From AV80 sp035536995 (GTDB lineage: Bacteria > Verrucomicrobiota > Verrucomicrobiia > Chthoniobacterales > UBA10450), in the NCBI GenBank assembly GCA_035536995.1, contig DATLNB010000054.1, positions 1 through 64,000 of the forward strand: a stretch of DNA of 64,000 nt. Reading direction: 5' to 3'. Positions 52,592-60,451 of this stretch are shown piece after piece (within the stretch, counting starts at the first letter, position 1; every line of letters begins with the position of its first letter). The position numbers and the translations under genes are program-made. The notes under the pieces were generated by a model, which worked only from the letters and a program-made list of their open reading frames with translations, had not been told where the DNA came from and made no database searches.

Positions 52592-55294
52592 TCAAAGGTC
52601 TTTCGCGTGTCGCTGTTCCATAAGCGAGCGCGCATAGGCCAACGTATCGATAGCGTCCACGCTCTTGTCCCGGCGGATCGCCTTGATTCGCGGGAACCGC
52701 AAGGCAAGACCGCTCTCGTGCCGGGTGCTTGGCTGGATCGAGTCGAATGCGATTTCCAGAACGGTGTCTGGTTTTACCTCGCGATAACGACCGTGGTTCG
52801 AGATCGTTTGTTTTTTGAAATGTTCGGTCAGGTCCGCGATCTCTACGTCGGTCAATCCACTGTAAGCTTTTCCGATGGTGAGAAGCTCTCCCGTCTTCTC
52901 ATCGCGAACGGCGAAAGTGTAATCACTCAACACATGGTTGCGCTTGCCATGGCCCAGCTCAGCCGCGACCACGACAACGTCCAGGGTCGCGAGCTCTTTC
53001 TTTAATTTGAACCAGAACAAGCCGCGCCGCCCGGGCGAGTAAAGGCTCGCCGGGTCCTTTACCATCAGGCCTTCGTTAAATCGGCGGCGCGCGAGCTGAA
53101 AGGCGTTCTCGATTTCGTCGGCGGAATGCGCCGGATAAACTTCCGCAATTTGAATCCCGAGAGGCAATACTACGGTGCGCAAAGCTTCGCGGCGCTCGCG
53201 CAACGGCCGGCGCAGGAATGACTCCCCATTGAGCCACAACAGGTCGAATGCGACGAACACAACCGGCACGTCCGCCGATGCCGCGGCGAATAGGTCCGAG
53301 CCTTCGTTCTTTCGGCCAAGCCGCTTTTGCAGGTCGAAGAAGGTCAGCTTCTTTCCGTGCTCGAAAGCCATGATTTCGCCGTCGAGAATGACCTCGGCCA
53401 CAAACCCCCGGGCGTGCTCCGCCAGATCATGGAATTGGTCTGTCATCCGGCGCAAATCGCGCGAGAAAAATTCGACCCGGTCGTGACCGCGGTGAAGCTG
53501 AGCGCGGATGCCGTCGAACTTATCTTCGACGTAAACGGTCTTGTCTTCACCTGGTTCAGCGAAGCGCGCCCAGATCGCTTCGGCAGTCGGCTCCGGGCTC
53601 GCCAGCATGCTTTTGATCGGGCGAAAAAGAGAAAGCTCCGCGGTTTGCAATGCGCCTTTTGCGGCGAGCGCAGCTGTTTCTCCGAGGTCGCCCAGCAGCA
53701 TGTTGGCTTCCTTGACGTCATCCAGCGGGACCGAAAACGCGGCCGCGATCGCTTCCTCGACGAGGCCCTCGCGTAACCCGATTCGCAAGTCGCCCGTCAG
53801 GATTTTTACGACATACTGGCCCTCGCGAGCAGACAAACGGGCAAGCCGCTTCTGGAGCGTTTCGGTTTTCCCCAGTGGCCCCCGGATTTTGTGAAGAGAT
53901 TCAAAAAGCTCGCGAGATTCTCCCAACGTAAACGGCTCGGGGTGGGTGCGTCCCTCGAGTGCTTCCAGCGCGGTTTTTCCCGCGTCACCATGCGAGCTCG
54001 CCATCCGGCGGAATTCGGGTTCGCCGACTTTCGTGGCGCCGAGGAGGGCGCGGTGTATGACCGCCCATCCGGCCTGCACCGTTCGCAGGTCGCTTTGCGG
54101 GAATGGTTTTCCGGTGAAATAGACCGTCGCGATCGGAAGCTGCATCGTGTCCAGGGTCCGCAGGTAACCCGCGAGCAATCGCACCTTTTCCAACTTCGCG
54201 GGCGTAGCCGCAATTTGCTCCCCGATTTCAGCAAAGGCGTAAAACTCGGATCCGGTAGCGGCGGCTGGACGGGCCGCGTCGAGCTGCGCTCCCGCGGTGA
54301 TGCCCCGGGCAGTTTTCCCTACGAGCGTCAGTTCCATCTGGTTCTCCTCGCTCAGAGCCCACGCTTCGATTCCCCGTTCCCGCAAATCGCGGGCGAATTC
54401 CGCCGCGAAGCCGTGCAGGGTCAGGACGCGCTTAGGTTTTACCAGCTCGACGTACCGAATCAGGTCGGGGTAATCCGCGTGATCGGAAAGGGGGAAGGCC
54501 GCATCGACCTGATATCGATAAATTGCGCCCGGATCGACCGCCCAGCCGCTGATCATTGCGACCCTCTTCTCGGGAATTTTCTCCAGCATCCGTGACCGGT
54601 TCGTACTCGGCGGACAGATAAGAACTTTGCCCGCCACGTCGTTCGCCTGGTAACGCTCGTACTCGCAGAAGGCCTGGCCGAATTGTTCATAGATGCGCGT
54701 CATCCGATGAATCGTACCGTGCAGCATCGGTTTAAGGTCTGCGCCGGCCAGGGCGCAGAGGATTTCCTGGGCCTTGCCTAACGAGTACCCAAGCAGCACT
54801 GGCACCGCTCCCGCATCGAGCGCATCCCGGCAAAACGCGACGATGTGCGCAACCACTTCCTCCGTGGGAGGGAATCGATAACGCGGCAGACCGAATGTGG
54901 TCTCCATGATCAGAGTGTCTGCCTGCCGCCATTCCGCCACCTCGGCCGAGCGTCCATGGCGCAATTTGAAATCGCCAGTGTAGAGGAGAGAATCGTCGCT
55001 TGTTTCCAGGAAAAACTGGGCCGACCCGAAGATGTGCCCGGCCGGGAGCAGGGTCACGTCCAGGCCGCGGACGGTTGTTTGCTCTCCGAAGTTGAGGACA
55101 TGCTCGTGCCGTTCGCCCGGCATCCGTGCCTGCATCAGGCGCGCGGTTCTCTCGGAGACGATAATCTCGGCGTGCGGCGCGATATGGTCGCTGTGGGCGT
55201 GGGAAACGAAGGCGAAGGGCTTTGGGTCCCACGGGTCGAGCCAGATCTCCTGGCTCGGAAGGTAAACCCCCCGGTCGTAACGAACTTCAATCAC
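52592..55294 (-). CDS. Fused MBL-fold exonuclease and ATP-dependent DNA ligase
   Basis: This single 900-residue protein joins two DNA-repair enzymes. Residues 1-340 form a metallo-beta-lactamase/beta-CASP nuclease with HAHSDHIAPHA (32-42), PAGHIFGSAQF, YTGDFKLRH and FPLSDHADYPDL, typical of ligase-associated exonucleases. Residues 345-900 form an ATP-dependent ligase with a helical N-terminal domain, motif I EDKFDGIRAQLH (Lys592), EVILDGEIMAF, EGLMVKDPASLYSPG and FWFKLKKE. In Pseudomonas and others the two are separate neighbouring genes of an Lhr-Core/exonuclease/ligase/phosphoesterase cluster. Here they are one polypeptide, and the helicase and phosphoesterase genes are not adjacent. Confidence 0.92.
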   Translation of the reverse strand: MIEVRYDRGVYLPSQEIWLDPWDPKPFAFVSHAHSDHIAPHAEIIVSERTARLMQARMPGERHEHVLNFGEQTTVRGLDVTLLPAGHIFGSAQFFLETSDDSLLYTGDFKLRHGRSAEVAEWRQADTLIMETTFGLPRYRFPPTEEVVAHIVAFCRDALDAGAVPVLLGYSLGKAQEILCALAGADLKPMLHGTIHRMTRIYEQFGQAFCEYERYQANDVAGKVLICPPSTNRSRMLEKIPEKRVAMISGWAVDPGAIYRYQVDAAFPLSDHADYPDLIRYVELVKPKRVLTLHGFAAEFARDLRERGIEAWALSEENQMELTLVGKTARGITAGAQLDAARPAAATGSEFYAFAEIGEQIAATPAKLEKVRLLAGYLRTLDTMQLPIATVYFTGKPFPQSDLRTVQAGWAVIHRALLGATKVGEPEFRRMASSHGDAGKTALEALEGRTHPEPFTLGESRELFESLHKIRGPLGKTETLQKRLARLSAREGQYVVKILTGDLRIGLREGLVEEAIAAAFSVPLDDVKEANMLLGDLGETAALAAKGALQTAELSLFRPIKSMLASPEPTAEAIWARFAEPGEDKTVYVEDKFDGIRAQLHRGHDRVEFFSRDLRRMTDQFHDLAEHARGFVAEVILDGEIMAFEHGKKLTFFDLQKRLGRKNEGSDLFAAASADVPVVFVAFDLLWLNGESFLRRPLRERREALRTVVLPLGIQIAEVYPAHSADEIENAFQLARRRFNEGLMVKDPASLYSPGRRGLFWFKLKKELATLDVVVVAAELGHGKRNHVLSDYTFAVRDEKTGELLTIGKAYSGLTDVEIADLTEHFKKQTISNHGRYREVKPDTVLEIAFDSIQPSTRHESGLALRFPRIKAIRRDKSVDAIDTLAYARSLMEQRHAKDL

Positions 55295-55358
55295 GGCACA
55301 AAATCTACGCGGTCAGCCGGTCTTTGACATCTTCGCGCTATTCCCGTTTCCTTAGCCC

Positions 55359-55910
55359 GTGAAAACAGCTGGTGTCTGGGTCCTCTTCATGGCGATCGCA
55401 AGCACCCTTTGCGCGGCGCCCCCTGTAAAGATCCTCACCAAAGTGGATCCTTTGCCAGTTGCGCTGAACGGCGATTTTGAATTTCGCAAAACGAAACTTT
55501 TCCACCTGACGGAGACGCCGCCGAAAACCAAGCGTTCTCTCTTTTCCTCCTCGGGATCGAACAATGCCGGCGTCGCCGAGGCCTCCCTCGGATTCGAACG
55601 GACTTATCGCCTGCACGGCGCCATCTCGAACGCGGACAAGTACCAGCGATATGGCAATTACTTTGATTTCTTCTGGCGGGCAAAGCGTCCCGCCGACATC
55701 ACCGTCCGTCTGGAGTATCGGCAGGAGAAGCTTCGTTCATTCGTTCAGGCGCGTGAAATCTCCTATGCGAATGCCCGGGGCAATCTCAAGACCGAGTTCG
55801 CGATCATCGGCGACGATTACTTTCAGGATGGCCGGGTCACCGCCTGGCGCTGTCTACTGATCGAGCACGGAAAGATCGTGGCGGAAAACCGGTCGTATCT
55901 CTGGGAATAG
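55359..55910 (+). CDS. Secreted protein of unknown function
   Basis: The 183-residue protein has a signal peptide (about 1-19, ending TLCAAP) and a single domain (about 22-183). The domain has alternating charged and hydrophobic strands, including YRLHGAISNADKYQRYGNYFDFFW and ITVRLEYRQEKLRSFVQ. I do not recognise a family. The start is a GTG at 55359. A TTGACA hexamer lies 30-35 bp upstream, but the -10 position is poor. Divergent from the exonuclease-ligase gene, and 70 bp before the STAS gene. Confidence 0.7.
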   Translation: MKTAGVWVLFMAIASTLCAAPPVKILTKVDPLPVALNGDFEFRKTKLFHLTETPPKTKRSLFSSSGSNNAGVAEASLGFERTYRLHGAISNADKYQRYGNYFDFFWRAKRPADITVRLEYRQEKLRSFVQAREISYANARGNLKTEFAIIGDDYFQDGRVTAWRCLLIEHGKIVAENRSYLWE

Positions 55911-55941
55911 GAGGGGGGCTAGCCGATCCGCTCGCCTCCGG

Positions 55942-55969
55942 TTGACAGTCCCCCCTGCAACCCTGTAAT
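55942..55969 (+). promoter_or_regulatory. Consensus-like sigma-70 promoter directly upstream of the STAS gene
   Basis: TTGACA (55942-55947), a 16-bp spacer and TGTAAT (55964-55969) would start transcription near 55976. The GTG start codon is at 55981, so the transcript would have about five bases of leader. Confidence 0.6.
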
Positions 55970-55980
55970 TTTCCCTCGCA

Positions 55981-56496
55981 GTGCAGTCGTCAATCCAAGT
56001 CGGGGTAAACGGCGATGCCGTTTGGGTGAAGGTCGAGGGCAGGGGCAGCTTCCTCAACAGCGGCAACCTCAAGGAATTTACCCGGGAGATGGTCAATCGC
56101 GGTTATCGAGAATTCGTGGTTGATCTGGAAAAGTGCGCCATGATGGATTCTACCTTCATGGGAACGATGGCCGGCGTGGCCCTGCGTTTGAAGGAACTTG
56201 GCCAGGGGCATCTGCACGTCGTCCATTGCGGCGAGCGCAGTCGCAGTCTTCTGACCGGGCTCGGGCTCGACCAGATTTTCGAGATCCACAGCAACGGGAC
56301 CGCAGCGCCGCAATGCGAGTTACTCAGGGGCGAGAGAAATGGCACTCCTCCCACCGACCAGAAAAAGCAGGTGAACGCGGACATGCTCGATGCCCACCAG
56401 GCGCTCTGTGATGCCGCGCCCGAAAACATCTCCAAGTTCAAAGATGTCCTCGACTACCTGAAACAAGACCTCCATCACGAGACGCCGTCGAACTGA
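55981..56496 (+). CDS. STAS-domain anti-sigma-factor antagonist
   Basis: The 171-residue protein has a STAS domain (about 1-105) with the phosphorylatable-serine region CAMMDSTFMGTMAG (Ser57) and VVHCGERSRSLLTGLGLDQIF. A 65-residue C-terminal helical extension ends LDYLKQDLHHETPSN. In partner-switching systems the unphosphorylated form binds the anti-sigma kinase and releases a sigma factor. The gene starts at GTG 55981, immediately after a consensus-like promoter, and precedes its likely phosphatase by 15 bp. No RsbW-type kinase is in the window. Confidence 0.9.
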   Translation: MQSSIQVGVNGDAVWVKVEGRGSFLNSGNLKEFTREMVNRGYREFVVDLEKCAMMDSTFMGTMAGVALRLKELGQGHLHVVHCGERSRSLLTGLGLDQIFEIHSNGTAAPQCELLRGERNGTPPTDQKKQVNADMLDAHQALCDAAPENISKFKDVLDYLKQDLHHETPSN

Positions 56497-56511
56497 TCGT
56501 CCCCGCGGCGC

Positions 56512-57948
56512 ATGTGGCCAATCGTTTTCCTCGGCCTCCTCATCGCGTCGCTTGCGGGATGGGCCTTCACCTGGTGGCAGCAGCGCATCCGTATCCGGCA
56601 GCTGGAGCGGTCGAAGGAGGAAATCCAAATCGAAGAGACGCTGGTCTTCGATTTTCTTCATGGCCTCGGAGAGGCCTTTACCGAAACAATCCGCGCAGCC
56701 GATCTGCACCGGCTGATCGTGGAAGGGGCCGCCCGGGTCCTGGATGCGCAGGGCGGGGCACTTTACATGATGGAGCGGGCCGGCGGAAAACTGGCGCCGG
56801 CCTTTATCTCGAAAGGATCCCCGCCTTTTATCGACGTTCCTACCGAGGTCCTGCAGCAGGCTGCGATTGATTCGACCACCCTGGAAAACTACCTCCGGCT
56901 CCATGCCATCGCCCCCGGGGAAGGAGTCATCGGGCGGATCTGGCAGACTCGCGAGCCGATCCTGTTGACTGATCTCGCGAATGCGCCGGAACTCGCCGGC
57001 TTACGGGGGACCTCGTTAGGCGCAGCTTCAGTAATGGTTACCCCCCTCCTTTACGGGAAACAAAACATGGGTGTGCTCGCGCTTGGCAACGGTCCGTCTA
57101 GCCCTTCCTTCACCCCGAGCGATTTCATTGTCTTCAAATCCATCGCCGAGCAATCCGCGTTCGCCCTCTACAACGCGATTATCTATTCGGAGGCCAACGA
57201 GAAAAAACGGCTCGACCACGATCTGGAAATTGCCCGCGACATCCAGCGCATCCTTCTCCCGAGCGAATCCCCGGTCATTCCGGGATTCGAGATCAGCGGG
57301 ATCAATATCCCGGCGCGACACGTGAGCGGCGACTATTTTGATTATCTCGATGTTGATAGCGACAGGCTCGGTGTCGCCATCGCGGACGTTTCCGGCAAGG
57401 GCGTCCCCGCCTCCATCATCATGGCCATTTGCCGCAGCGTGTTGCGCAGCCAGGCCGCCGGAAACGCCTCCCCCGCCGAGGTCCTTCAAAAGGTGAACCG
57501 GCAGCTTTATCCCGACATCAAGGAGGACATGTTCATCAGCATGGCCTACGTGATTCTCGATCATGCCAATGGGGGAATTACCCTGTCTCGCGCCGGGCAC
57601 GACGCCCCGATCGTTTTCGACAGCGCGACCGGCGCGGCTTCGCCGATTAAGCCCCCCGGAATGGTCCTCGGAATTGACAGTGGAAGCGTGTTCGATAGGA
57701 TAACCGGCGACTTCGCGCTCACGCTCAACCGGAACGATTGCCTCCTTCTCTACACGGATGGCGTCACTGAAGCGCTCGACGTAAACGGAGACGAATTTGG
57801 CCCCGACCGGATGATGGATTGCATACGCGCGAGCGCGCCGGAAGGGGCGCCTGCGATTATCACCCGGTTGATCGACGAGTTAAGAACTTTCGTCGGCGCC
57901 CAGCCGCAGAACGACGACATCACTTTGATCGCTATTCGCAAGACATGA
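56512..57948 (+). CDS. Membrane-anchored GAF/PP2C phosphatase (RsbU-like)
   Basis: The 478-residue protein starts with a membrane anchor (about 1-20) and a charged helix, then a GAF domain (about 45-220). A coiled signalling helix (EKKRLDHDLEIARDIQRILLP) leads to a PP2C domain (about 240-478), with metal-site aspartates in VSGDYFDYLD, IADVSGKGVPA and QNDDITLIAI. It should sense a ligand or redox state through GAF and dephosphorylate the STAS protein encoded just upstream. Its stop overlaps grpE by four bases (ATGA), tying stress signalling to the chaperone genes. Confidence 0.92.
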   Translation: MWPIVFLGLLIASLAGWAFTWWQQRIRIRQLERSKEEIQIEETLVFDFLHGLGEAFTETIRAADLHRLIVEGAARVLDAQGGALYMMERAGGKLAPAFISKGSPPFIDVPTEVLQQAAIDSTTLENYLRLHAIAPGEGVIGRIWQTREPILLTDLANAPELAGLRGTSLGAASVMVTPLLYGKQNMGVLALGNGPSSPSFTPSDFIVFKSIAEQSAFALYNAIIYSEANEKKRLDHDLEIARDIQRILLPSESPVIPGFEISGINIPARHVSGDYFDYLDVDSDRLGVAIADVSGKGVPASIIMAICRSVLRSQAAGNASPAEVLQKVNRQLYPDIKEDMFISMAYVILDHANGGITLSRAGHDAPIVFDSATGAASPIKPPGMVLGIDSGSVFDRITGDFALTLNRNDCLLLYTDGVTEALDVNGDEFGPDRMMDCIRASAPEGAPAIITRLIDELRTFVGAQPQNDDITLIAIRKT

Positions 57949-58520
57949 AAAAAATCCCCGTAACCGAACCTGACGAGGAAAAAAAAGAACCGCCCTCGAG
58001 CGAGGAAGCGCCCAACGAGCGTACCGACGCTTCTACGGCCGACGGGAATGAGTCGGAGCAGCCTGATGATGGCTCCGAAGGTTTGCAGGCCGACCTGGAA
58101 CGCTTTCGCGATCTTGCTCTTCGCAGCCAGGCAGACTTCGAGAATTTCAAGAAGCGCTCGGCTCGCGAGAAAGAGGAAGCGATCAAGTACGCCAACACTT
58201 CGCTTCTCGAGCGGCTCGTTGCCATCGTGGACAACTTCGAGCTCGGGCTCGAAGCGGCACGGAACGAAGGCGAGAAGTCTCCCGTCTTTTCCGGCATGAG
58301 CATGGTCCATAAGCAGCTCATGGATTTTCTCACCGATAACGGCCTCCAACCGATTGATGCCGCCGGACAGAAATTCGATCCTAATTTGCACGAAGCGATT
58401 GCGCACGAGGCGAGCGATGAAGCTGCGGAAGGAACCGTCATTCGTCAGACCCGGCGCGGGTATCGCATGAAGGATCGGCTGCTCCGGCCGTCGAGTGTGG
58501 TTGTCTCGAGCGGCTCATAG
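57945..58520 (+). CDS. grpE: GrpE, nucleotide exchange factor of DnaK
   Basis: The 191-residue protein has an acidic, low-complexity N-terminus (about 1-45), the long helix with RFRDLALRSQADFENFKKRS and the C-terminal beta domain, with GLQPIDAAGQKFDPNLHEAI and GTVIRQTRRGYRMKDRLLRPS. GrpE speeds ADP release from DnaK. The start at 57945 overlaps the phosphatase stop. A 30-bp gap holding an inverted repeat separates it from dnaJ. dnaK is not in the window. Confidence 0.95.
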   Translation: MKKIPVTEPDEEKKEPPSSEEAPNERTDASTADGNESEQPDDGSEGLQADLERFRDLALRSQADFENFKKRSAREKEEAIKYANTSLLERLVAIVDNFELGLEAARNEGEKSPVFSGMSMVHKQLMDFLTDNGLQPIDAAGQKFDPNLHEAIAHEASDEAAEGTVIRQTRRGYRMKDRLLRPSSVVVSSGS

Positions 58521-58536
58521 GTCATATAGGACCTAT
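58517..58536. repeat. Small inverted repeat between grpE and dnaJ
   Basis: ATAGGTC, six bases and GACCTAT form a perfect 7-bp inverted repeat overlapping the grpE stop; a further GACCTAT follows at 58539. It could be a dispersed repeat or a weak transcript-processing hairpin. Confidence 0.55.
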
Positions 58537-58549
58537 CCGACCTATACCG

Positions 58550-59692
58550 ATGCCGACCGAGAAGCGCGATTATTACGAAGTGCTTTCCGTCTCGCGGGGC
58601 GCCAGCGAGGAGGAGATCAAGCGTTCCTATCGCAAGCTTGCGGTCAAATATCATCCGGACAAAAATCCGGATGACCCCCACGCCGAAGAAAAATTCAAGG
58701 AGCTGGGTGAAGCGTACGATGTCCTGAGCGACGCCGATAAGCGTGCCGCCTACGATCGCTTCGGCCACGCTGCGTTTGCCCAGGGCATGGCGGGGCGGGG
58801 CGGCGGGTTCCATGATCCCTTTGATATTTTCCGCGAAGTTTTCGGGGGAGGTGGCGGTGGAGGCGGAATCTTCGAAACTTTCTTCGGAGGCGCCGCAACC
58901 ACGGATCGCGAGGGACGGCAACGCGGATCCGATCTGCGGTACGACATGCAAATCACGCTCGAAGAGGCGGCCTTCGGCGTGGACAAGGAAATCGAGGTCC
59001 GGAAGCTCGATACCTGCGCCAAATGCAACGGGTCGGGCGCAGAGCCCGGTTCGCGGACGATCAACTGCCCGACCTGTGGCGGCCGCGGCCAGGTAATCAG
59101 CTCGCGCGGTTTCTTCCAGGTTTCGCAAACCTGCCCGCGTTGTCGAGGCGTGGGTCAGATCATCGAAAAACCATGCCGCACTTGTGATGGCGAAGGGCGG
59201 ATGGAGAACAGCAGCCGCATCAAATTGAAGATTCCGGCCGGGATTTCCGATGGCTCGCGTCTCCGTTCCTCCGGTAATGGCGAAGCCGGAATTCGAGGCG
59301 GCCCGGCCGGCGATCTCTACGTCGTTATACACATCAAGGAACACACGATCTTCCAGCGAGAGGACGACAATCTTTATTGTGAAGTGCCGGTCTCATTCAC
59401 CCTGGCCGCGCTCGGCGGCGAAATTGCAGTGCCGACTCTTGAAGGCAAAGCCAGTCTCAAGGTTCCGGCGGGAACTCAGAGCTCGCAGGTCTTTAAATTG
59501 CGTGGCAAAGGCATTACCAACGTGAACTCGCGCGATCGCGGCGACCTGTTTGCCCGTCTTCTGGTCGAAGTGCCCACCCGTCTAAACAGTGAGCAACGCC
59601 AGAAGCTGGAGGAATTCGCCGCCCTTTGCGGAGACGAGAATTCTCCTTTGCACAAAAGCTTCTTCGAGCGCGCCCGCGACTTTTTTGGTTAG
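58550..59692 (+). CDS. dnaJ: DnaJ, co-chaperone of DnaK
   Basis: The 380-residue protein has the J domain with HPD (residues 35-37), a Gly/Phe-rich linker and the four-repeat zinc domain CAKCNGSG, CPTCGGRG, CPRCRGVG and CRTCDGEG. The C-terminal client-binding domain follows. It delivers unfolded clients to DnaK. The order grpE-dnaJ-rsmE is compact, with 6 bp between dnaJ and rsmE. The layout is complete, with no missing zinc ligands. Confidence 0.96.
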   Translation: MPTEKRDYYEVLSVSRGASEEEIKRSYRKLAVKYHPDKNPDDPHAEEKFKELGEAYDVLSDADKRAAYDRFGHAAFAQGMAGRGGGFHDPFDIFREVFGGGGGGGGIFETFFGGAATTDREGRQRGSDLRYDMQITLEEAAFGVDKEIEVRKLDTCAKCNGSGAEPGSRTINCPTCGGRGQVISSRGFFQVSQTCPRCRGVGQIIEKPCRTCDGEGRMENSSRIKLKIPAGISDGSRLRSSGNGEAGIRGGPAGDLYVVIHIKEHTIFQREDDNLYCEVPVSFTLAALGGEIAVPTLEGKASLKVPAGTQSSQVFKLRGKGITNVNSRDRGDLFARLLVEVPTRLNSEQRQKLEEFAALCGDENSPLHKSFFERARDFFG

Positions 59693-59698
59693 CGTTTC

Positions 59699-60445
59699 AT
59701 GCATCGTTTCTATCTCGCTCCCGACCAGTGGCGGTCGGAACCGCTGGCGCTGACCGGGAGCGAAGCCCACCATTGCAGGAATGTCCTTCGGCTGGACTGC
59801 GGCGATAAGCTCGTCGTCTTCGACGGCGCCGGCCGCCAGCTGACCGCTGAGATATCTGGAATGTCCGGGGGAGAAGTCAGCCTTCGCAAGTTGCACGAAG
59901 CGCGGGTCGAGCCGTTGCGTTGCCAGATCACGCTGGCCCAGGCTATTCCCAAGGGAAAAAACATGGACTTGATCGTGCAGAAGGCAGTCGAGATCGGAGC
60001 TGCTGAGATCGCGCCCATTTTGTCGGATCGGACGGTCGTCCGGCTCGATGACGAAAGCGCAGCGTCGAAGCAGGAGAAGTGGCAGACCGTCGCAATCGAG
60101 GCAGCCAAGCAATGTGGACAGGACTGGCTTCCGCGCGTCCATGTGCCGCAGTCGATGGCTGAATTCTTCAAGCAGAACCGCCGTTTCGATTTGCAGCTCA
60201 TCGGGTCGCTCCAATCCGACGCGCTTCATCTTAAAAAAATCCTGGCCGAATATTCGGCCGAGCACGGCGACCGGCCCCGGAGTGTCCTGATGGTCGTTGG
60301 GCCCGAGGGCGACTTTACCCCGGCGGAACTGTCGCTCGCGCGCAGCCACGGTTGCCGGCCGATCACCCTTGGTCCGATCGTTCTGCGGGTAGAGACCGCA
60401 TCGATCTATTGCCTGAGTGTTCTGTCCTACGAGTTGCTCGTTTGA
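59699..60445 (+). CDS. rsmE: 16S rRNA m3U1498 methyltransferase
   Basis: RsmE methylates N3 of U1498 in 16S rRNA. The 248-residue SPOUT enzyme starts MHRFYLAPDQW and has GSEAHHCRNVLRLDCGD in the PUA-like N-terminal domain. Its C-terminal knot carries AIPKGKNMDLIVQKAVEIGA, MVVGPEGDFTPAE and LGPIVLRVETASIYCLSVL. Downstream of dnaJ by 6 bp, as dnaJ-rsmE neighbours are in several phyla. It converges with the sugar dehydrogenase gene after 6 bp. Confidence 0.95.
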   Translation: MHRFYLAPDQWRSEPLALTGSEAHHCRNVLRLDCGDKLVVFDGAGRQLTAEISGMSGGEVSLRKLHEARVEPLRCQITLAQAIPKGKNMDLIVQKAVEIGAAEIAPILSDRTVVRLDDESAASKQEKWQTVAIEAAKQCGQDWLPRVHVPQSMAEFFKQNRRFDLQLIGSLQSDALHLKKILAEYSAEHGDRPRSVLMVVGPEGDFTPAELSLARSHGCRPITLGPIVLRVETASIYCLSVLSYELLV

Positions 60446-60451
60446 GCGACT

